A stretch of 64,000 nt of DNA. Source: Pipra filicauda. Taxonomy: Eukaryota > Chordata > Aves > Passeriformes > Pipridae. This document shows, one piece after another, positions 46,501 to 59,600 of this stretch. The position numbers were made by a program, and so were the translations under genes. Every line of letters begins with the position of its first letter. The stretch's first letter is position 1. A model generated the notes under the pieces. The model was not told the origin of the DNA, ran no database searches, and saw nothing but the letters and a program-made list of their open reading frames with translations. The stretch spans positions 868,001 through 932,000 of the forward strand of contig NW_024104312.1 in NCBI RefSeq assembly GCF_003945595.2, given 5' to 3'.

Positions 46501-49500
46501 TATGCATAGAGAAATTATAGTACATCAACTGATAGTATGACATATTTAAACTTCATTGTATTAAAGAAGTGAGCAGTCCTGATGAGAACCTGACTAGGGC
46601 CACTGAGAGGAGACAGAGCTTGAGATGGCTGTGATTCTGTCCCAGGACAGAGATTTATGGTTGGACTCGATGATATTAAGGGTCTTTTCCAACATAAGTG
46701 AGTCCATGATTCTGAGATGTCTCCTGTGAGACCAATGTGAGATCTGTCTCCTTGTGCTATTAAAGGCTGTAGTTTTGTCACCCCCACCAGGCTGCTTCTG
46801 GCAACTTCCCTCTTCTTTGCAGCTCTGACATAGGATATGCTTACATTGCACCAAGCAGAAACCTTGGGGATCCAGTTAGCTGAAGAAAAGCCAGATTAGG
46901 TGTTTGGATAAACAAATGCTGCAATGTGTGTCATGTAGCAGAAAGATCTACTAGCACACAGGTAAGAGGTGCTTACATGTCCATGCTAATCAGGCCATAA
47001 CTTGAGTGTGCTTTTATTACAGTCATGTCCCAATATCAGAGCTGGGATCCATTTGATAGATGAAGACCTCCGATCGCTGAATGGTGAGTCAGTAGTGATA
47101 CCTTTTCCTTCTGCTTCTTCTCTGCTGATCAGTGAAATTCTGCAGCAATGCGTCCAGAAGTGATATCAGCCCCTCTGCTCCGTCTGCTCCCTTGCTTACA
47201 GAAACAGTAAGCAGGGCTACTTGGGCAAGAAATGTATATTTGTAAGAGCCAAGGACTTGGTAGCGATTCTCGACTCTGCAAATGCAGCAGTGTGCACTTC
47301 TGTTGTTAGAAATGCAACTTAGAGGCCACAGTGTACTGACACTACAGCAATTTTCCTTCCCTCCCATGCTCCAAGTCCTCCTGCACACACAGGAATTTAA
47401 AAGCTGAAGCCTGCTCTCCTAGCCTGCCTGAAAATTTAAGTTTTACTTGCCTGTATATCAGACTTGCCAAAGGCAAAAGGAAATTCTCCTTGGCAAAAAA
47501 GCTTCTCACTTGAACTATTCTGGATTAGATTTGCAGGCCTTTAAGACACCGAAGTGTTGATCAGATGCCGTGTGCAAAACACAAGTACCTAAGCAGATCG
47601 GGCACCCTGCTTTCTGGGAAAGTATTGCAAGTTGGAGACACTCTGGATGCTCTTAGAACTGCTTGACAAGAAATCCAAACGCCTCCTCATGCCCTGAATC
47701 ACTGATGGCCATTTCCTCTTTTTTGTTAGACTAAACTTTTCCATAGTAAGAAAACAATAGACAAACTAAAGACAGTGCTTTACAGAAGGTTCCAGTAGAA
47801 ACATCAAGCCTTAGTTCACAATGCAGGTTAGGAAGTCCCTGGTTATGTTTTTCCCTACTCTCTGGAGCAATGGGGTGTCATTCTCCTTCAGAAACTGACT
47901 TAGTTTTAAGTATACATAAAACTCTTTCTGTGTTTTTTGTAATATTCTGTATCTTGCCTTATCTACCACCCTTACAGTTGTAATGCCAATTGATGATTTG
48001 GCTGAAGTAGACTACTCCTTAAGTAGCTTGCCAGCAGTATTCCAACCATTCATTGACCTGGACTTAAAGGTAAGTAATTGCCTGTAATGCTGTTTGCCAA
48101 GATTGCTGTATGATCCACTTTCTAAGCTAACCATGATTGCTATTCTGAACACAGAGGCTCAGTATCTAAGACAGACATTTCAAAGCATTATTGCATTTGT
48201 TATTGTAATAATTTGTAACAATCTTGTTGTAAAATGAATTATTTAAAAGCCACATCCTTTTTTTTTAATTGCTGTTAAGTTAGTCATAGAAAATAGAGAG
48301 CAGTAAAAGTTGACTAAGTAAGTTAGAAGTAAAGAGAAAAGGAAAGGAAACAAAAAAATATTCAACATCATCTTTCTCTTGCTGTTGATTAATGTCTGGG
48401 ACTTCTTTGTTCAGTCAGTCAGGGGAATATTTCTACACATTGCGCTAACTAGATGTGTCTGCTGTCAGATGAGAGAGGAAAAAAAAGAGCAAGACTATAG
48501 GACCAAGAAAAGACTATAGGACCAAGAATTCAGCCTCTGGCTTCCTGAATGGGAAGATTGAAGACCCTTGAAAAAACATGGGAGTCCAAGGAGTGCTGCT
48601 GAGTCTGAAGGCCTGGAAGTTTCTTTCAAATTAAGGAAAAAGTCTTCTTATGCACTGAAACTAAAATCTGACTAGTTCCTAATTTTAAAATTACTTCATT
48701 GTCATTCTATGTAAGGTGAATTGATTGAGGGTAGTCATCATCATCACTGTATCTAAGATCCTTAATTAGTTTAAGCTGCCTTGCACTAAGTGCTCTACAA
48801 AGGGAGAATGAAAAAACAGTCTCCTTACAAGGATCTTATAAATTAAGTATTAAAAAAAGTCAGCAGGTAAATAAGAGAGGTGGAAACACAAAGGAACAAA
48901 AAATTAGTATCTGTATGGTGGACACTGGTGTTGGCACACGAGCTCTGCAGCTGCTGTCAAATTCTTCCAAGTAATGCAGCAACTAGATTTTAAGCAGGAA
49001 CTTGAGCAGACTAAAGATGTAATGTCATGGCTGTTTACAAGAGCTACTCTCCCACATAAGTTACATGCGGGAAATACATGAAGCAAGTGACTGGTAAATC
49101 CAGCAAGTGAGAATTGAAGGGGGAGGTCATTTGCTGTAATTCAGCATTTCATAAGCATTTTGATAGTCCTTAAAAGGCAACTGGAAATTTAGAGCTGAAT
49201 GAGAAAGTAAAGACATACAGAATATATTTGAGATGAAACAGAGACAGGGAACTAATAAAAGGGATAAAAAAACCTTTAACCTCTAAGTGCCTTCATCACT
49301 TCAAATCAGTTTTTACCTTTTTGTTTACTCTGTGTGCATTTGGAAGCATTAGATCTGCAAGTCTTGGCTAGTATCATTGGTAATACAGAAGACGACATAG
49401 GCATTTTAGTTTTGTCTGACATAACTTTCCTTTCTCTCAAGTCTTCTTTTGTCTGCACAAGTTACCAACTTGCTTCTGGGTAGAGCATGGTGCTGATTTT

Positions 49501-52500
49501 GACCAAGAGAGACCTCTGGTTTTAGAAATCCATTTTGTAATTGAGACCATTGGATAGCTCTAAGCAGCAGTTCTCAGATTCAAATTCCTGTAGATGGGGG
49601 GAAAGGAGAAAGTAAGGCTTCTCAAAAATGAGGACCGCTAGTCATGCTCTTCATGCAATATATGGACCCTTAATTTAGAGGGGTTTTGTTCTGAGGTGGG
49701 AGGTTGTCTTCAGGAGGTGATCAGTATCTCAAAAGACAGATCTCGGGTGTCATCTGTGAAGGTGTCCCAATGCTGGAACTTGCCTTCACCACCTACTTGA
49801 AAGCACCAAGCCTTCAGGGTGTACTACAGAGCCTGTGCACTCATTTATACACCAAATGAACAGCCTGGGCAAAGTACAGGAAAGTAGCATTCATTGTCTG
49901 CAGTCATATTAAAGTTATATTTTGTCTCCTTTTTTTTACCTCTGACAATAACTTTCAGGGCACAGTCTTCCCAGCTGGAAACTATACTGGCTCTCCCTAC
50001 GTGGTAGCTCCCTTCACTGTCACAGACCAAAGAGACTCCATGCTCTTCCTGGCCTTCTCTGAGTATTTTTTTCAGACCTCCTCATTTGCTTACTACACCG
50101 CAGGGGCCTTCAACATGACCATTGCAGAGGAGGTGAGTAGGACAGAGAGGAGCGGGGTCAGAGTGGCTCAGATAGAACTGTGACCTGCCAGATGTCAGTG
50201 TGCAGCCAGATAAAGCTGTTAATTGGTCTGCAGAGTCCTGAGACAGTAGATCATAAATACAAAGGTATTGTTATTCTCTTTTATTTATGCCTTATATAGA
50301 GGTCTCAGGCCACAACCAGGTGTGCCAAGTTCTGCTAAGCAAGCTACAAAACTTTGTTACAAAAAATAAGGTTTTTATAGACCTGAGGCCTAGACTTCTC
50401 TGACGTGGACAATGGATTGACTTTGGGGAATTTTGCAGCCTCAGTGGCCGTTTTTTGAGGGATCTTTGTAGAATAAAAGTATTACAGGGGCCATGGAAGG
50501 AAACCATATATCAAAGTACAGTAGCTGTGCATGGAGGCCGCCTGACTTGGCTTACCTGACTGCAGGAGGCTTAGTAAGTCCCAAAACCTATAGATTGTAG
50601 CCCATATTATAATGACATTAAGCATTTGCTTTCTCAGGAATTATTGTGGCACGTATTATTGGGAATCAGCTTTAAAGTATACTGAGTCTCTTAGGAATAT
50701 TTCTGAGAGGTACAAAATTAAAGATTTATTGAAATGAGAGTAATAATGCATTTAGAGAAAAGCTGACCATGAAGGTCAAACTCATTTGTTTCCTCTCTTT
50801 TATTTTTTCTTCCAGACCTGCAGCTATTTTAATATAAGCACAGAGATATTTAGCAGTATCATCCCTGAGGTGAGTATCATTACTTCCACAAAGTCTTAGT
50901 AAACCACCCAGTGTGAGTGTCAAGACACCTCACTCCTGGTGTATCCCAAAGGCTGTTAGGGCCAGCAGGCCTCCTGCACTAGAGAAGCTGGCACATATAT
51001 GCCTCATAACAGACGAGCAGATGGGCTTTGTCACTTCCCACCCCCATGATGAGTTGAATGACTTGCACTGTTACCAAACATAATCTTGGCCCATAACCTT
51101 GCACATCAGTCTTTACTCTGGGCACTGTGCCCAAGCCACAGCTGTTCCCACCTAAAACTGTCTCTATGCAGGGAAAACCTTTCAGTCATAAGTCCTGCTT
51201 TGAGAGAATTCTGAAAGGGCCTCAGCTGAGAAAGAACACCTTCCTCCTGTCCAAACCTGCATAATTGTCTTTGCTTCACTGCTTTGCTGTGACTGACTAG
51301 CAGAAAGACCATGTGCAGGAAATCCAGCTAACAGATGAGGAGGAAACATTACATCCTATGGAACAGACAAGGCAGATGCACAGGATTTCCATCTATTTTA
51401 GGTGGAGGAGATGAAGATAACATGACAGAGAATATGAGTATGCATGGCTTCCATCAGCCTTCTCAAACAAAATGAGAAACCAAAAACGAGCATAAGAACC
51501 CCTAGGCTAAGAATGCTGAGGTTGGATGAAATCAGACTAATGGTTCAAAGAACTTCACATTCTTGTTTGCTTCTCAGATGTTATTAAGTTCCTTCCTCAG
51601 AAATATAAAATTCTCCAAGGGCAGTCATCATATGGTCTTCATAAAATGCCATGAGCATTGATGCTAATATTCCACTCCTTCTGTTTTGATTCATGAACTT
51701 GGTGAGGCTATTCACTCTCCAGGCAATGGAGTGAGGATCCTAAGAGAACAGTCCAGAGGAGGAACCAGAGGAGGAATCTCTCTCGGGAGACGGGTGAATT
51801 TCAAAGTGAATGACTCCTTAGCTCTTTTATTGTGTGACTTTAAATGTCACATTTGTGGTCCATTTCTCTCTTCTGTTCACAAATCAATATTTAATTTCTC
51901 TCAAAGTGATATAGAAAAATTTGTATTCCTCAAGTGGAAGGAACTTTGCACTGCATTCCTATGTGGCCAAGATTGTTAATTTATCTCCGCAGAAAACCTG
52001 TATTTCCTGCTTGCCTGAACAAACCTTGTGTTAGCAGCTATCCTTAATCTCATCTTAAGGAACTACTTCAAAATGATTGCTTCAAGAATGAGACAATGCA
52101 GTATTCTGTTCTACAAGAAGTGTTTTTCTGTATTTTTTCTTTTTTTGTCCTGCAATCTTACAGGTCGCCAAATACTCAGTTACACCCTATCCAGTAATGT
52201 TGAAGCTAATGGCTACTGAAATACCTGTCATCAGCTTAGAGCAGGATTCCTTCACAGTAGAAATTCAGGGCTCCATGGAGGTGTTGGCTGTTCTGCCAGA
52301 CTCAACCACCCAGTCGCTGTTCACAATGAACGTAGTAAGTACAAAGAACAAGGTGACATTTAACTCAGGGTTAAATATGTTTGTTCCTTCCTTCTGTTAA
52401 AACTTGCCAAATTTCTAGTACTTAAACATGCAAATTCCCCTTAGTCACAGGTGGTGACTGTGTGACCTCGCTTAACTTCTGTGGCAGAGAACATTTTCCT

Positions 52501-55500
52501 ATAGATGGACAAAAATCAAAACTCTCTGATTAACCAAGGTTTTGTTCTCTGGAATGACAGTTCTGTGGGTATGAGTCATGCCTCTTGGCAACTTGTTCAT
52601 GTCTTTGATTAAGGAAAGCTCATTACCCACATTTCAGCTCTTGTCGTGCCATTCAGATAAACAGACATTTATTGGGTGCAGCCTTGCATTTACCTAAAAC
52701 AGCTTCCATACCTAAGTGGTATGGATGGTATTTATGTATTTGTGACTAATTCACAGCAAGGGTCCTGGGTTTTTTATGTCTGGTAACCCATGGTTTCTTT
52801 ATTCTGCAGGCAGCCAACAGCAGCATTTCTCTGAATGTATTTGATCAGAAATTGATGGGCTCACTATGTTTGAACAGGTAATTCAAACCTGTGATGGAAA
52901 GAATTTCCAGGCCTTTGGAAAACACTGTTACAATCCCAACATTAGCCGTTTAGGCACATGATCAGATGACTATGTTTCCCTGGTAAATTCATCTGCATTA
53001 GATTCTCTACTTCTAGCTGCATTTATACAGTTTAGAGGAGGCAGGAAGCTTCTCTATGACAACTGCCATGTCCCAAGGGACTGCTCACCAGCTGTGGATT
53101 GCTGCAGGGGCGTGGTCTCACTGGACTTCTCTGCTTTTTACATCTACTCTCCCCTCTGAGCTAGATAAATGAAGTGTGCAGGACAGTTATGTTGACCACA
53201 AGTCATCTCACCATTTCCCTCACCATTTTCCAGCTGGCAAGATGTCACTGCTTTCTAGACCACCTGTGCTACTAAAGAACTTCAGAGCAGTCCAGGACAC
53301 AGCAAAGAAACTGGGCCCCTGCAGGTCTCCTATGCCAATATTCTTAGAGCAGAGATTCACCAAATGAAGTCCTGCAACTTCCAAGGGTCAGAAAGCTGGA
53401 GACCAGAGGCTTGGACATTTAGACATCTAGCATGTCACACTTTATAGAGAGAAGCTCTGTATACCAGGACCTCACAGCTGGGAATTAGGACCCCAATTTC
53501 ATAAAAGTCCCTCAGGAAGACAGTTACAGGGTTAAGAATATGCAGAGTTTGTAAGGGCAGAGAGATATTAAGAGTTTAAGGAGGATAGTGCTGTTAGCAG
53601 TTTTTGCAGCAATTTTCAAAGACAAAAATCTAGACTGTGCTGGAAGCTGGCCTTGAGATCTGGGGTGCCGATGCTGTGGAAACTCTGAAATCTTGTGTTG
53701 GATACAAGAGTAACATACAGAATAAATATTTCAATTTGGAAACAGAGACATTCAGCAACAAAGTCAGCAGCAGCAGTACCATATGAGGAACACATTTTTT
53801 CTCCCCACCCTAGTAAGACTCACATCAAAGCATTATGCAAATGTACCAAAATCCTTGCAAAATACCTGACATCCTACAAATCCTTGGTTAAATCAATTGT
53901 CAGTAGGATTTCCAAAACACAGCACAGAGGGAGAAGCACACTCACATTGCTGGCTACAGCCCTTCTAGCACACTTTTGCATAGATGCTCAGCAATGCCCT
54001 AAGAAGAGCACGTCTTTCTCTATGTGACAGTATGCATCGTGTGAAATTGCTTCAAAAATCTCTTTACAGATGCTTTTGAGGCCTGGAGCTCTACAGCAAT
54101 GACTGTACATGAATAGAATAACTGTGTTTATCCTTTCTTAGTGACTCATCTTGTTTCACTTCTTTCCCTCAGGCTCCAGTTCTCCCTAGCCCACTCCAAT
54201 GTTGGCTTTTTTGAGGTGAGTGGGTAGTTGAAGCTTATAGGAAATGTAAACCAAGAATATCAGTCATATGAAGGCTAAAGAGTAAGCAGCTACATTTTAT
54301 CTGTATTTCTAAATTATTTGGCTTCATTCTCAGATGGCTCTTTTCCTGTCTTCTGGCAGCCACCTCTCTGCTGTGGACTTAGAAGTATATTCTTTGGGAC
54401 AAGTTAGTGCTCTGCAAATGAGACATGCTGTAGTTCCCCAAACTGCAGAAAGCAGAGATCTCTCCAATCACCACGGTGAAACACAGAGCGGTAATCTAAG
54501 CTTTGGCAGCAGAGCAGTGTGCCATCTAATGGTCACATGGATGGCTGAGGCACAGGCACTCCATGTGCTGCAGTGGTGCTCATCACAGATGCTCGGGATT
54601 ACAATAGGGAGGGGGAGCCAAGATACTTATCTCAGATGCCTGAAATAGTGCAGTTGTAGCTTGGCAGGGGAAAACCCTGCCTCCGCAGAGAGTCGTTTTA
54701 TTCTCAGCATAATCAATCAGTTCCGAGTAGCTGAGGAGAAAGGATTAAAACTGTTCTGGTCCTGCTTTGCTATTGGTGATAAATTATCTCACAAATAAAG
54801 GAAATAGACTGTTTTAAACGAAAACGTTGGCTAAGCATGTTGAAATACATTTGCATTTTGCATCTCACTTCCTTTGCATCATTCCAAAGCCTTAAGATCC
54901 AAAGTTCACTTGGGTTTATGACTCTTTGAGGCCAAAAGAGATGAAAGTTGAACATGAGCCTACTAATTCCACCCAGGATTAGGGCACGACAGTTCTACCA
55001 TCATCAGGAAGTGATGGCTAATTCAGTTTTCTTGTCTGTGGCAGATCTCGCTTCTGGAGAACATCCTGTCTTACATTTTACAGACTGAAGTAATTCCATC
55101 AGCTAACGGTAAGGATGTATATCAAAGCAGCAGCTAAAAACTTCCAGCAGAGTGGGTGATTCTAGGAACTCCTACTGACTTCCTCTTAAGTTTCCAGTTC
55201 CCGTTAGAGAGGAAAATGATCGTCATCCAGTAAGCAGTGGAAGGGGGAGATTGATCTCCAGGGATCTAGGTGCGCCCTCTCACGGCCACTGTTCTGCAAA
55301 AAGAGCAGAAATTACTTGGGAACTCATAATTCATCTGCCTTCACCTCAGTCTAGGTGGCCCTGATGCATGAGGGAGAAGCATGTCTCTCTCATCTGCACA
55401 CCTGCCTGGGGCTACCATGTGTGAAATGTATTCCCCTTTATTAGACCAGCACAGAGGTTTTGCCTCTCATAAATCTTATTTAAGGCCCTGGAGGGAGACA

Positions 55501-57664
55501 TAACTTTCTGCCAGCCCTCTGTACTGGGGTGAACATCACCTTCCTTAGTTAATGGATACAAACAGGTTCTAATGATGCTAGAGCTGTATTAATGATCCCT
55601 CAGGGATCGTTAGGGACGAGTCACTGAGTATGTAATGTGTTGAACATGAAATGCCTTGGTTTGGCTGCAACACTCTGCCAAGAGAGAAGCACCTGTAATT
55701 CCTTTTCCCCATTGGTAAATGAGCATCCTATCTACCTCCCAGAGCTGCTTGTAAAGACTAAGAGGTAGTTGTTGTCAATGACCAAGTCTCTGGATATACA
55801 GTGCTTTTGCAGGGCAAAAATGCATGACTAAATTACTGTTTGTCTCTTTTTTTTTTTTTTTTTTTTAAGCCAAACTCTCAAAAGGATTCCCTCTTCCCAA
55901 TCTGGCCAATGTTACCTTGACGAGACCTCACATTACAATTGCACAGGTAAGATTTTGGCACTTATGAAAGATTTTCCTTTATGAAAGGTTATCGCTTTTT
56001 TTTTTCCTTTCTCCCCCCCCCCCCTTTTTTTGGCCAGGCATTTATTCATCTTTTTGTACCAGAAATTTGTTGCATTTGAGCTACTTAAGTAGTAGAAAAC
56101 CCTGGGTTTAAAATGAGATCTGTAATAATGGTAAAATCCTATTAGAAACAAATTTGTCTTTCTTTGAGAGGAAAAGTTAGAACTGAATATATAACCATGG
56201 AATGATCAAATGCACAACTTGTTCAGCCTTGCAAGTTGCAATTCAGTGTAAAAACAGGTTTAATTCAAGTTTGGCCAATCACATCAAATTAGACTTATTG
56301 CTATCCACACAGCCCTGTTGAATAGTTGAAATATGAGAGTGAATTCCATTCTGTGCACCTAGGATGACTGGATTTTGTTGATAATTGGTGATAATGACTG
56401 AGGCTGCTAGCCAAAACTAGTTAGTGAGCTCTCAGAAAATATTTTTTTGCCTTCTGGTTACCTTTCTCCAAATCTAGCCCTTAATGTGAGCAAACAGAAT
56501 GTTGCTAGACAATCAGTCAGTACAAGGGCATTGCTGACAACTTAACGCCCAGAAAATGGGTAAGCTTGTTATATTTTTCCACTTGTTTACCAACTTCTCA
56601 AAGTTATTTTCAGCTTAGCAGAGACAGTCTTAAATCTTTATTTGTAGTTAAGCACAAACCACAACTCAGGAAAGGAAATGCAAAGGTTGTCTTTAATTTT
56701 TCTTTTCATCCCATATCCGGTAGCAGCCAGCTATGCCATTCCCTACAAAATATAATTGCTTGGAGACTGCTTTCAATGGCTCTCGTTTCCAGCAGTCTTA
56801 TGGGCTAATTATGAATGAAGGATTTTAGTGATTCTGTGGTGCCTATTCCTCACCTTACTTTCTCTAAGAAGACTCCTTATCAGTAACTAGGAATGAGAGA
56901 GGACACAGGAGAATTGCTATGCTCTACCAATGTGAACGGGATTCCTATTTTAGAGCTACTTCTAGAAGCTTCCACGTCCAATCCCAATCTATTTGCTACA
57001 GTCTATAGGAAGAAAGACAATTCTTCCCACTTTTCATAGATAGACTGGATGGGGCTTTTAGCAACGTGGTCTAGTGAAAGGTGTCCCTGCCCATAGCAAA
57101 GGGGTTAGAACAAGATAATCTTTTAGGTCCCTTCCAACCCAAATCATCCTATGATTTTATGACTGTGATGAGCTGCTCTCTGCAGGTTCATTGCTCTGTA
57201 TGCACCAACAATGGAGGAAGCTTTAAGGACAAGTTTAGATTAAATGGCTAATTCTTAAGCAGCTCAGATTAGATTAAAAATAATCCCACCTTGTGATGGT
57301 TGCCTAGTTGCCTCAAGGCTCAAATGAACTTTGAACATCAAGGCTCAGATGTCCCTTCTGTCGCTAGCATGGTGCAAAGGGATAGCACCCAGGGAAAGAT
57401 AGAGCCCTTTTGCAAATTTTTGCAAAGGACAGAGTGTAATAATAAACTTGTGACTTCAAAGGCTCAGCTGTTCTCGGTAGCTTTTCTGACCTTAAACACC
57501 AAGATAGATTTGAAATTTAAAAAAACCCAACCAAACAAATGAACAAAAAAAAAATCAACTAAACAAAATAACACCTTCATTTTTAATTCACAGCATGTCA
57601 ATGACTGTTCTTCTCCCCACAGGGATACATATTGATTTCAACTGATGTCCACTACAAACACTAA
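43544..57664 (+). CDS. BPIFC: BPI fold-containing family C protein, tandem copy B (complete, 15 coding exons)
   Basis: Paralogue of gene A and likewise a predicted secreted BPI/LBP-fold lipid-binding protein. The spliced exon starts at 43544. The preferred ATG is 43565 (collinear with gene A); an in-frame ATG three codons upstream at 43556 is possible. Coding exons: 43565-43670, 44034-44145, 44272-44400, 45190-45345, 46107-46170, 47023-47083, 47978-48069, 49959-50132, 50816-50869, 52164-52334, 52810-52877, 54173-54215, 55045-55108, 55870-55946, 57623-57664; 470 aa. Exons 2-14 have the same lengths and phases as in gene A. A signal peptide (MLKICCSLLLLSLLSGQFNA) precedes NPGLKVRITQKGLEYA. Cys152 and Cys191 form the expected BPI disulfide; Cys300 and Cys393 are extra. 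N-glycosylation sequons lie at 70, 100, 141, 248, 292, 304, 376 and 445. It ends shortly after STDVHYKH, lacking the acidic tail of A. MATEIPVISLEQDSFTVEI resembles human BPIFC better here than A does, so orthology is unresolved. Confidence 0.92.
46638..46720 (+). mobile_element. CR1 3'-end fragment in BPI gene B
   Basis: It reads tggttggactcgatgatatt, agggtcttttccaacataag, then tccatgattctgag, the CR1 3' UTR and tail in plus orientation. It lies between coding exons 5 and 6 of gene B. Confidence 0.85.
55847..55869 (+). repeat. T20 tract acting as polypyrimidine tract of a splice acceptor
   Basis: Twenty consecutive T residues (55847-55866) are followed at once by AAG, the acceptor of coding exon 14 of BPI gene B. 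Gene A uses AAG at the same junction (38021-38023), so the weak acceptor is ancestral, but its tract there is not a homopolymer. Length variation of this run could change splicing. Confidence 0.85.
55996..56031. repeat. Stacked homopolymers T10, C12, T7
   Basis: T10 at 55996-56005, C12 at 56013-56024 and T7 at 56025-56031 lie in intron 14 of BPI gene B. Such runs are prone to length polymorphism and sequencing error. Confidence 0.85.
57035..57168 (+). mobile_element. CR1 3'-end fragment in last intron of BPI gene B
   Basis: It reads actggatggggcttttagca, gtgtccctgcccatagcaaa, ttccaacccaaatcatccta and a tgattttatgactgtgatga tail. This is a classic CR1 3' end in plus orientation, sense to the gene. 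Confidence 0.9.
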
Positions 57665-58899
57665 AGGACAAGAGAGACCGTTTGTTAAGCATGAACTTCA
57701 AATCAAGTCAATAATGTGACTCGGAAGACTAAACAATGTCCACTTCTGCTGAAATGTGTAACTTGAGCTCTGACAAGGGCAATGTCATCCTGGCTGGGGG
57801 CAAGGGGGATACCAGGAAGCAAAAAACAAACTGATGGAATGGTATAATGGTGGTAACAAACATAGCCAAGGGAGAACATGGGACACATGCTTGACATTAT
57901 TTATTCTGGTGTTTAATTGATGCAAAAATGTTTTTAAGATTCATGACTCTCTTGAAATACAGTTTTGTCTACACACTTGCAGAAAAGTGCTGCAGTCTCT
58001 TAAAAGAAGGAAAAGTACATTGTCAAAATGCTGCTAAGGCAGATATGGCTGCTAATCTGTCTTTATGGTAATGATCTTAAACACATCCTTTCTGTTCATG
58101 GTGCATGAAATATAGAGTAAGCCCTCTCCAGAACCATGGAATTGTCATACTGGGATCTGTCCCAATTACAACAGGAACTAAAATCTTTGCAGTTTCTTAA
58201 CTGCAATCTTAAGATGCAGAAGTAGTTCAGGAAGAAAGATGAAGCAGCACTACTACTGCCTCTGATAGTCCTGCTCTCTCTCTGTTACTCTTCGAATCCT
58301 TGTGCCTGTCATGTGCCCACTTTAGCGCTGTGTGGCCAGGTTAGATACATTTAACTCCTCCAATGTTTCTGGGTAAGTCCTGTAGGTCTAATTCTCCAAC
58401 ACCTTTGTCAGTATTTCTCTGAATTGAAGTAGTTACAAATACTTTTTTTCTTACTTCATTTTGGTATGTTATCTTACCCTCTTTCTTCTTCCTCCTTTTT
58501 TTCCAATACTTTATTAGTGTGCAAATCAGAACAGAGTTATGCAGAGGAACATGCCTGCCCTGCAATGCTTAGGTGCTTGTGCTCTGGCCAAACCCGGATG
58601 GGAAGCTGTCTCTGGCCTCCCAAACCAGCACTGACAAGGATGAAACAAAGGCAGAGGTGCCTCATCCCGCTCCGATCTGCTGCTATTGTGAGCTTTAAAC
58701 CACCCCTGCACAAAGCCCCATCCACCTGGCAGGGTACTCAGATCCCAGCCCTCCCCACTCCGGAGGAAGAGTCCTTTTCAAGCCAAGACTGAACAGCAAA
58801 CAACTCCTTCCCTCATGCTGACAAACGCAATCGACGATGGGGTGCGGGCACCTTTTGCCAGACCGGTGCTGAGCAAACTCATCCCACCTGCAGCAGAGC
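57665..58899. other. Short spacer between BPI gene B and RTCB
   Basis: It includes the 3' UTR of gene B. No canonical AATAAA was found in the first few hundred bases. Sequence becomes gradually GC-richer towards the RTCB promoter. No exon or repeat family was recognised; short open frames on both strands have no family resemblance. Confidence 0.5.
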
Positions 58900-59600
58900 G
58901 GTACCTAAATACCCCACGGGCCAAAACTGCTCTGCCCCGGGGGAACAGCTACGTGAAAAAACACTTGGGGTTTTTAGGGTGGTTTTTTTTTTTCCCCCGC
59001 AAACCAGCCCAAAAGCCGTATTTAGTGTGAGGGAGGAGGCGGCCAGGTACAAACCCGACCCCTGCGCTCCTCTCACCGCGGGAACTCGGCGTCTGGCCCG
59101 GGCTGCTGCAGCCCCCTGGGAAATGGCGCGGCCACGGAGCTTAACTGGGGGCCGGGCCAGCCCTCGGCAGGGCTGAGAGAAAGAGGGAGGGAAGAGGGGA
59201 GGCAGGGCTGAGGGAGGAGGTTTGAGCCTCGGCGGCTTCTGTTCGCCGCTGCCGTCGCGGCTGAGGCGGCGGGGCCGCGTCAGTTCCTGCCGCCGCGCCG
59301 GTGCCGCCATCGGGAGCCGCCGCCATGAGCCGCAGCTACAACGATGAGCTGCAGTACCTGGACAAGATCGACAAGAACTGCTGGCGGATCAAGAAGGGCT
59401 TCGTGCCCAACATGCGTGTGCGTGGGAGGGGGCTGGGTGCCCGGGGCAGGGGTCGGGGAAGGGGAGCGGGGCAGGGGCAGCGGCAGCCCGGCGGCTGACG
59501 GCTCTCCCCGCAGGTGGAGGGTGTTTTCTACGTGAACGACCCGCTGGAGAAGCTGATGTTCGAGGAGCTGCGCAACGCCTGCCGCGGAGGAGGTGGGTCC
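58900..59600 (+). promoter_or_regulatory. CpG-island promoter and first exons of RTCB
   Basis: GC- and CpG-rich interval covering the RTCB start codon (59325), exon 1, the short first intron and exon 2. No TATA box was recognised. The start codon context gccgccATGa is a near-ideal Kozak sequence. A purine-rich stretch (gagagaaagagggagggaag) lies at about 59174. The transcription start site was not located. Confidence 0.8.

Noticed and set aside
58466..58792. 108-codon plus-strand frame between BPI copy B and RTCB
   Set aside because: No family resemblance, not spliced to neighbours, and overlapped by similar frames on the other strand.
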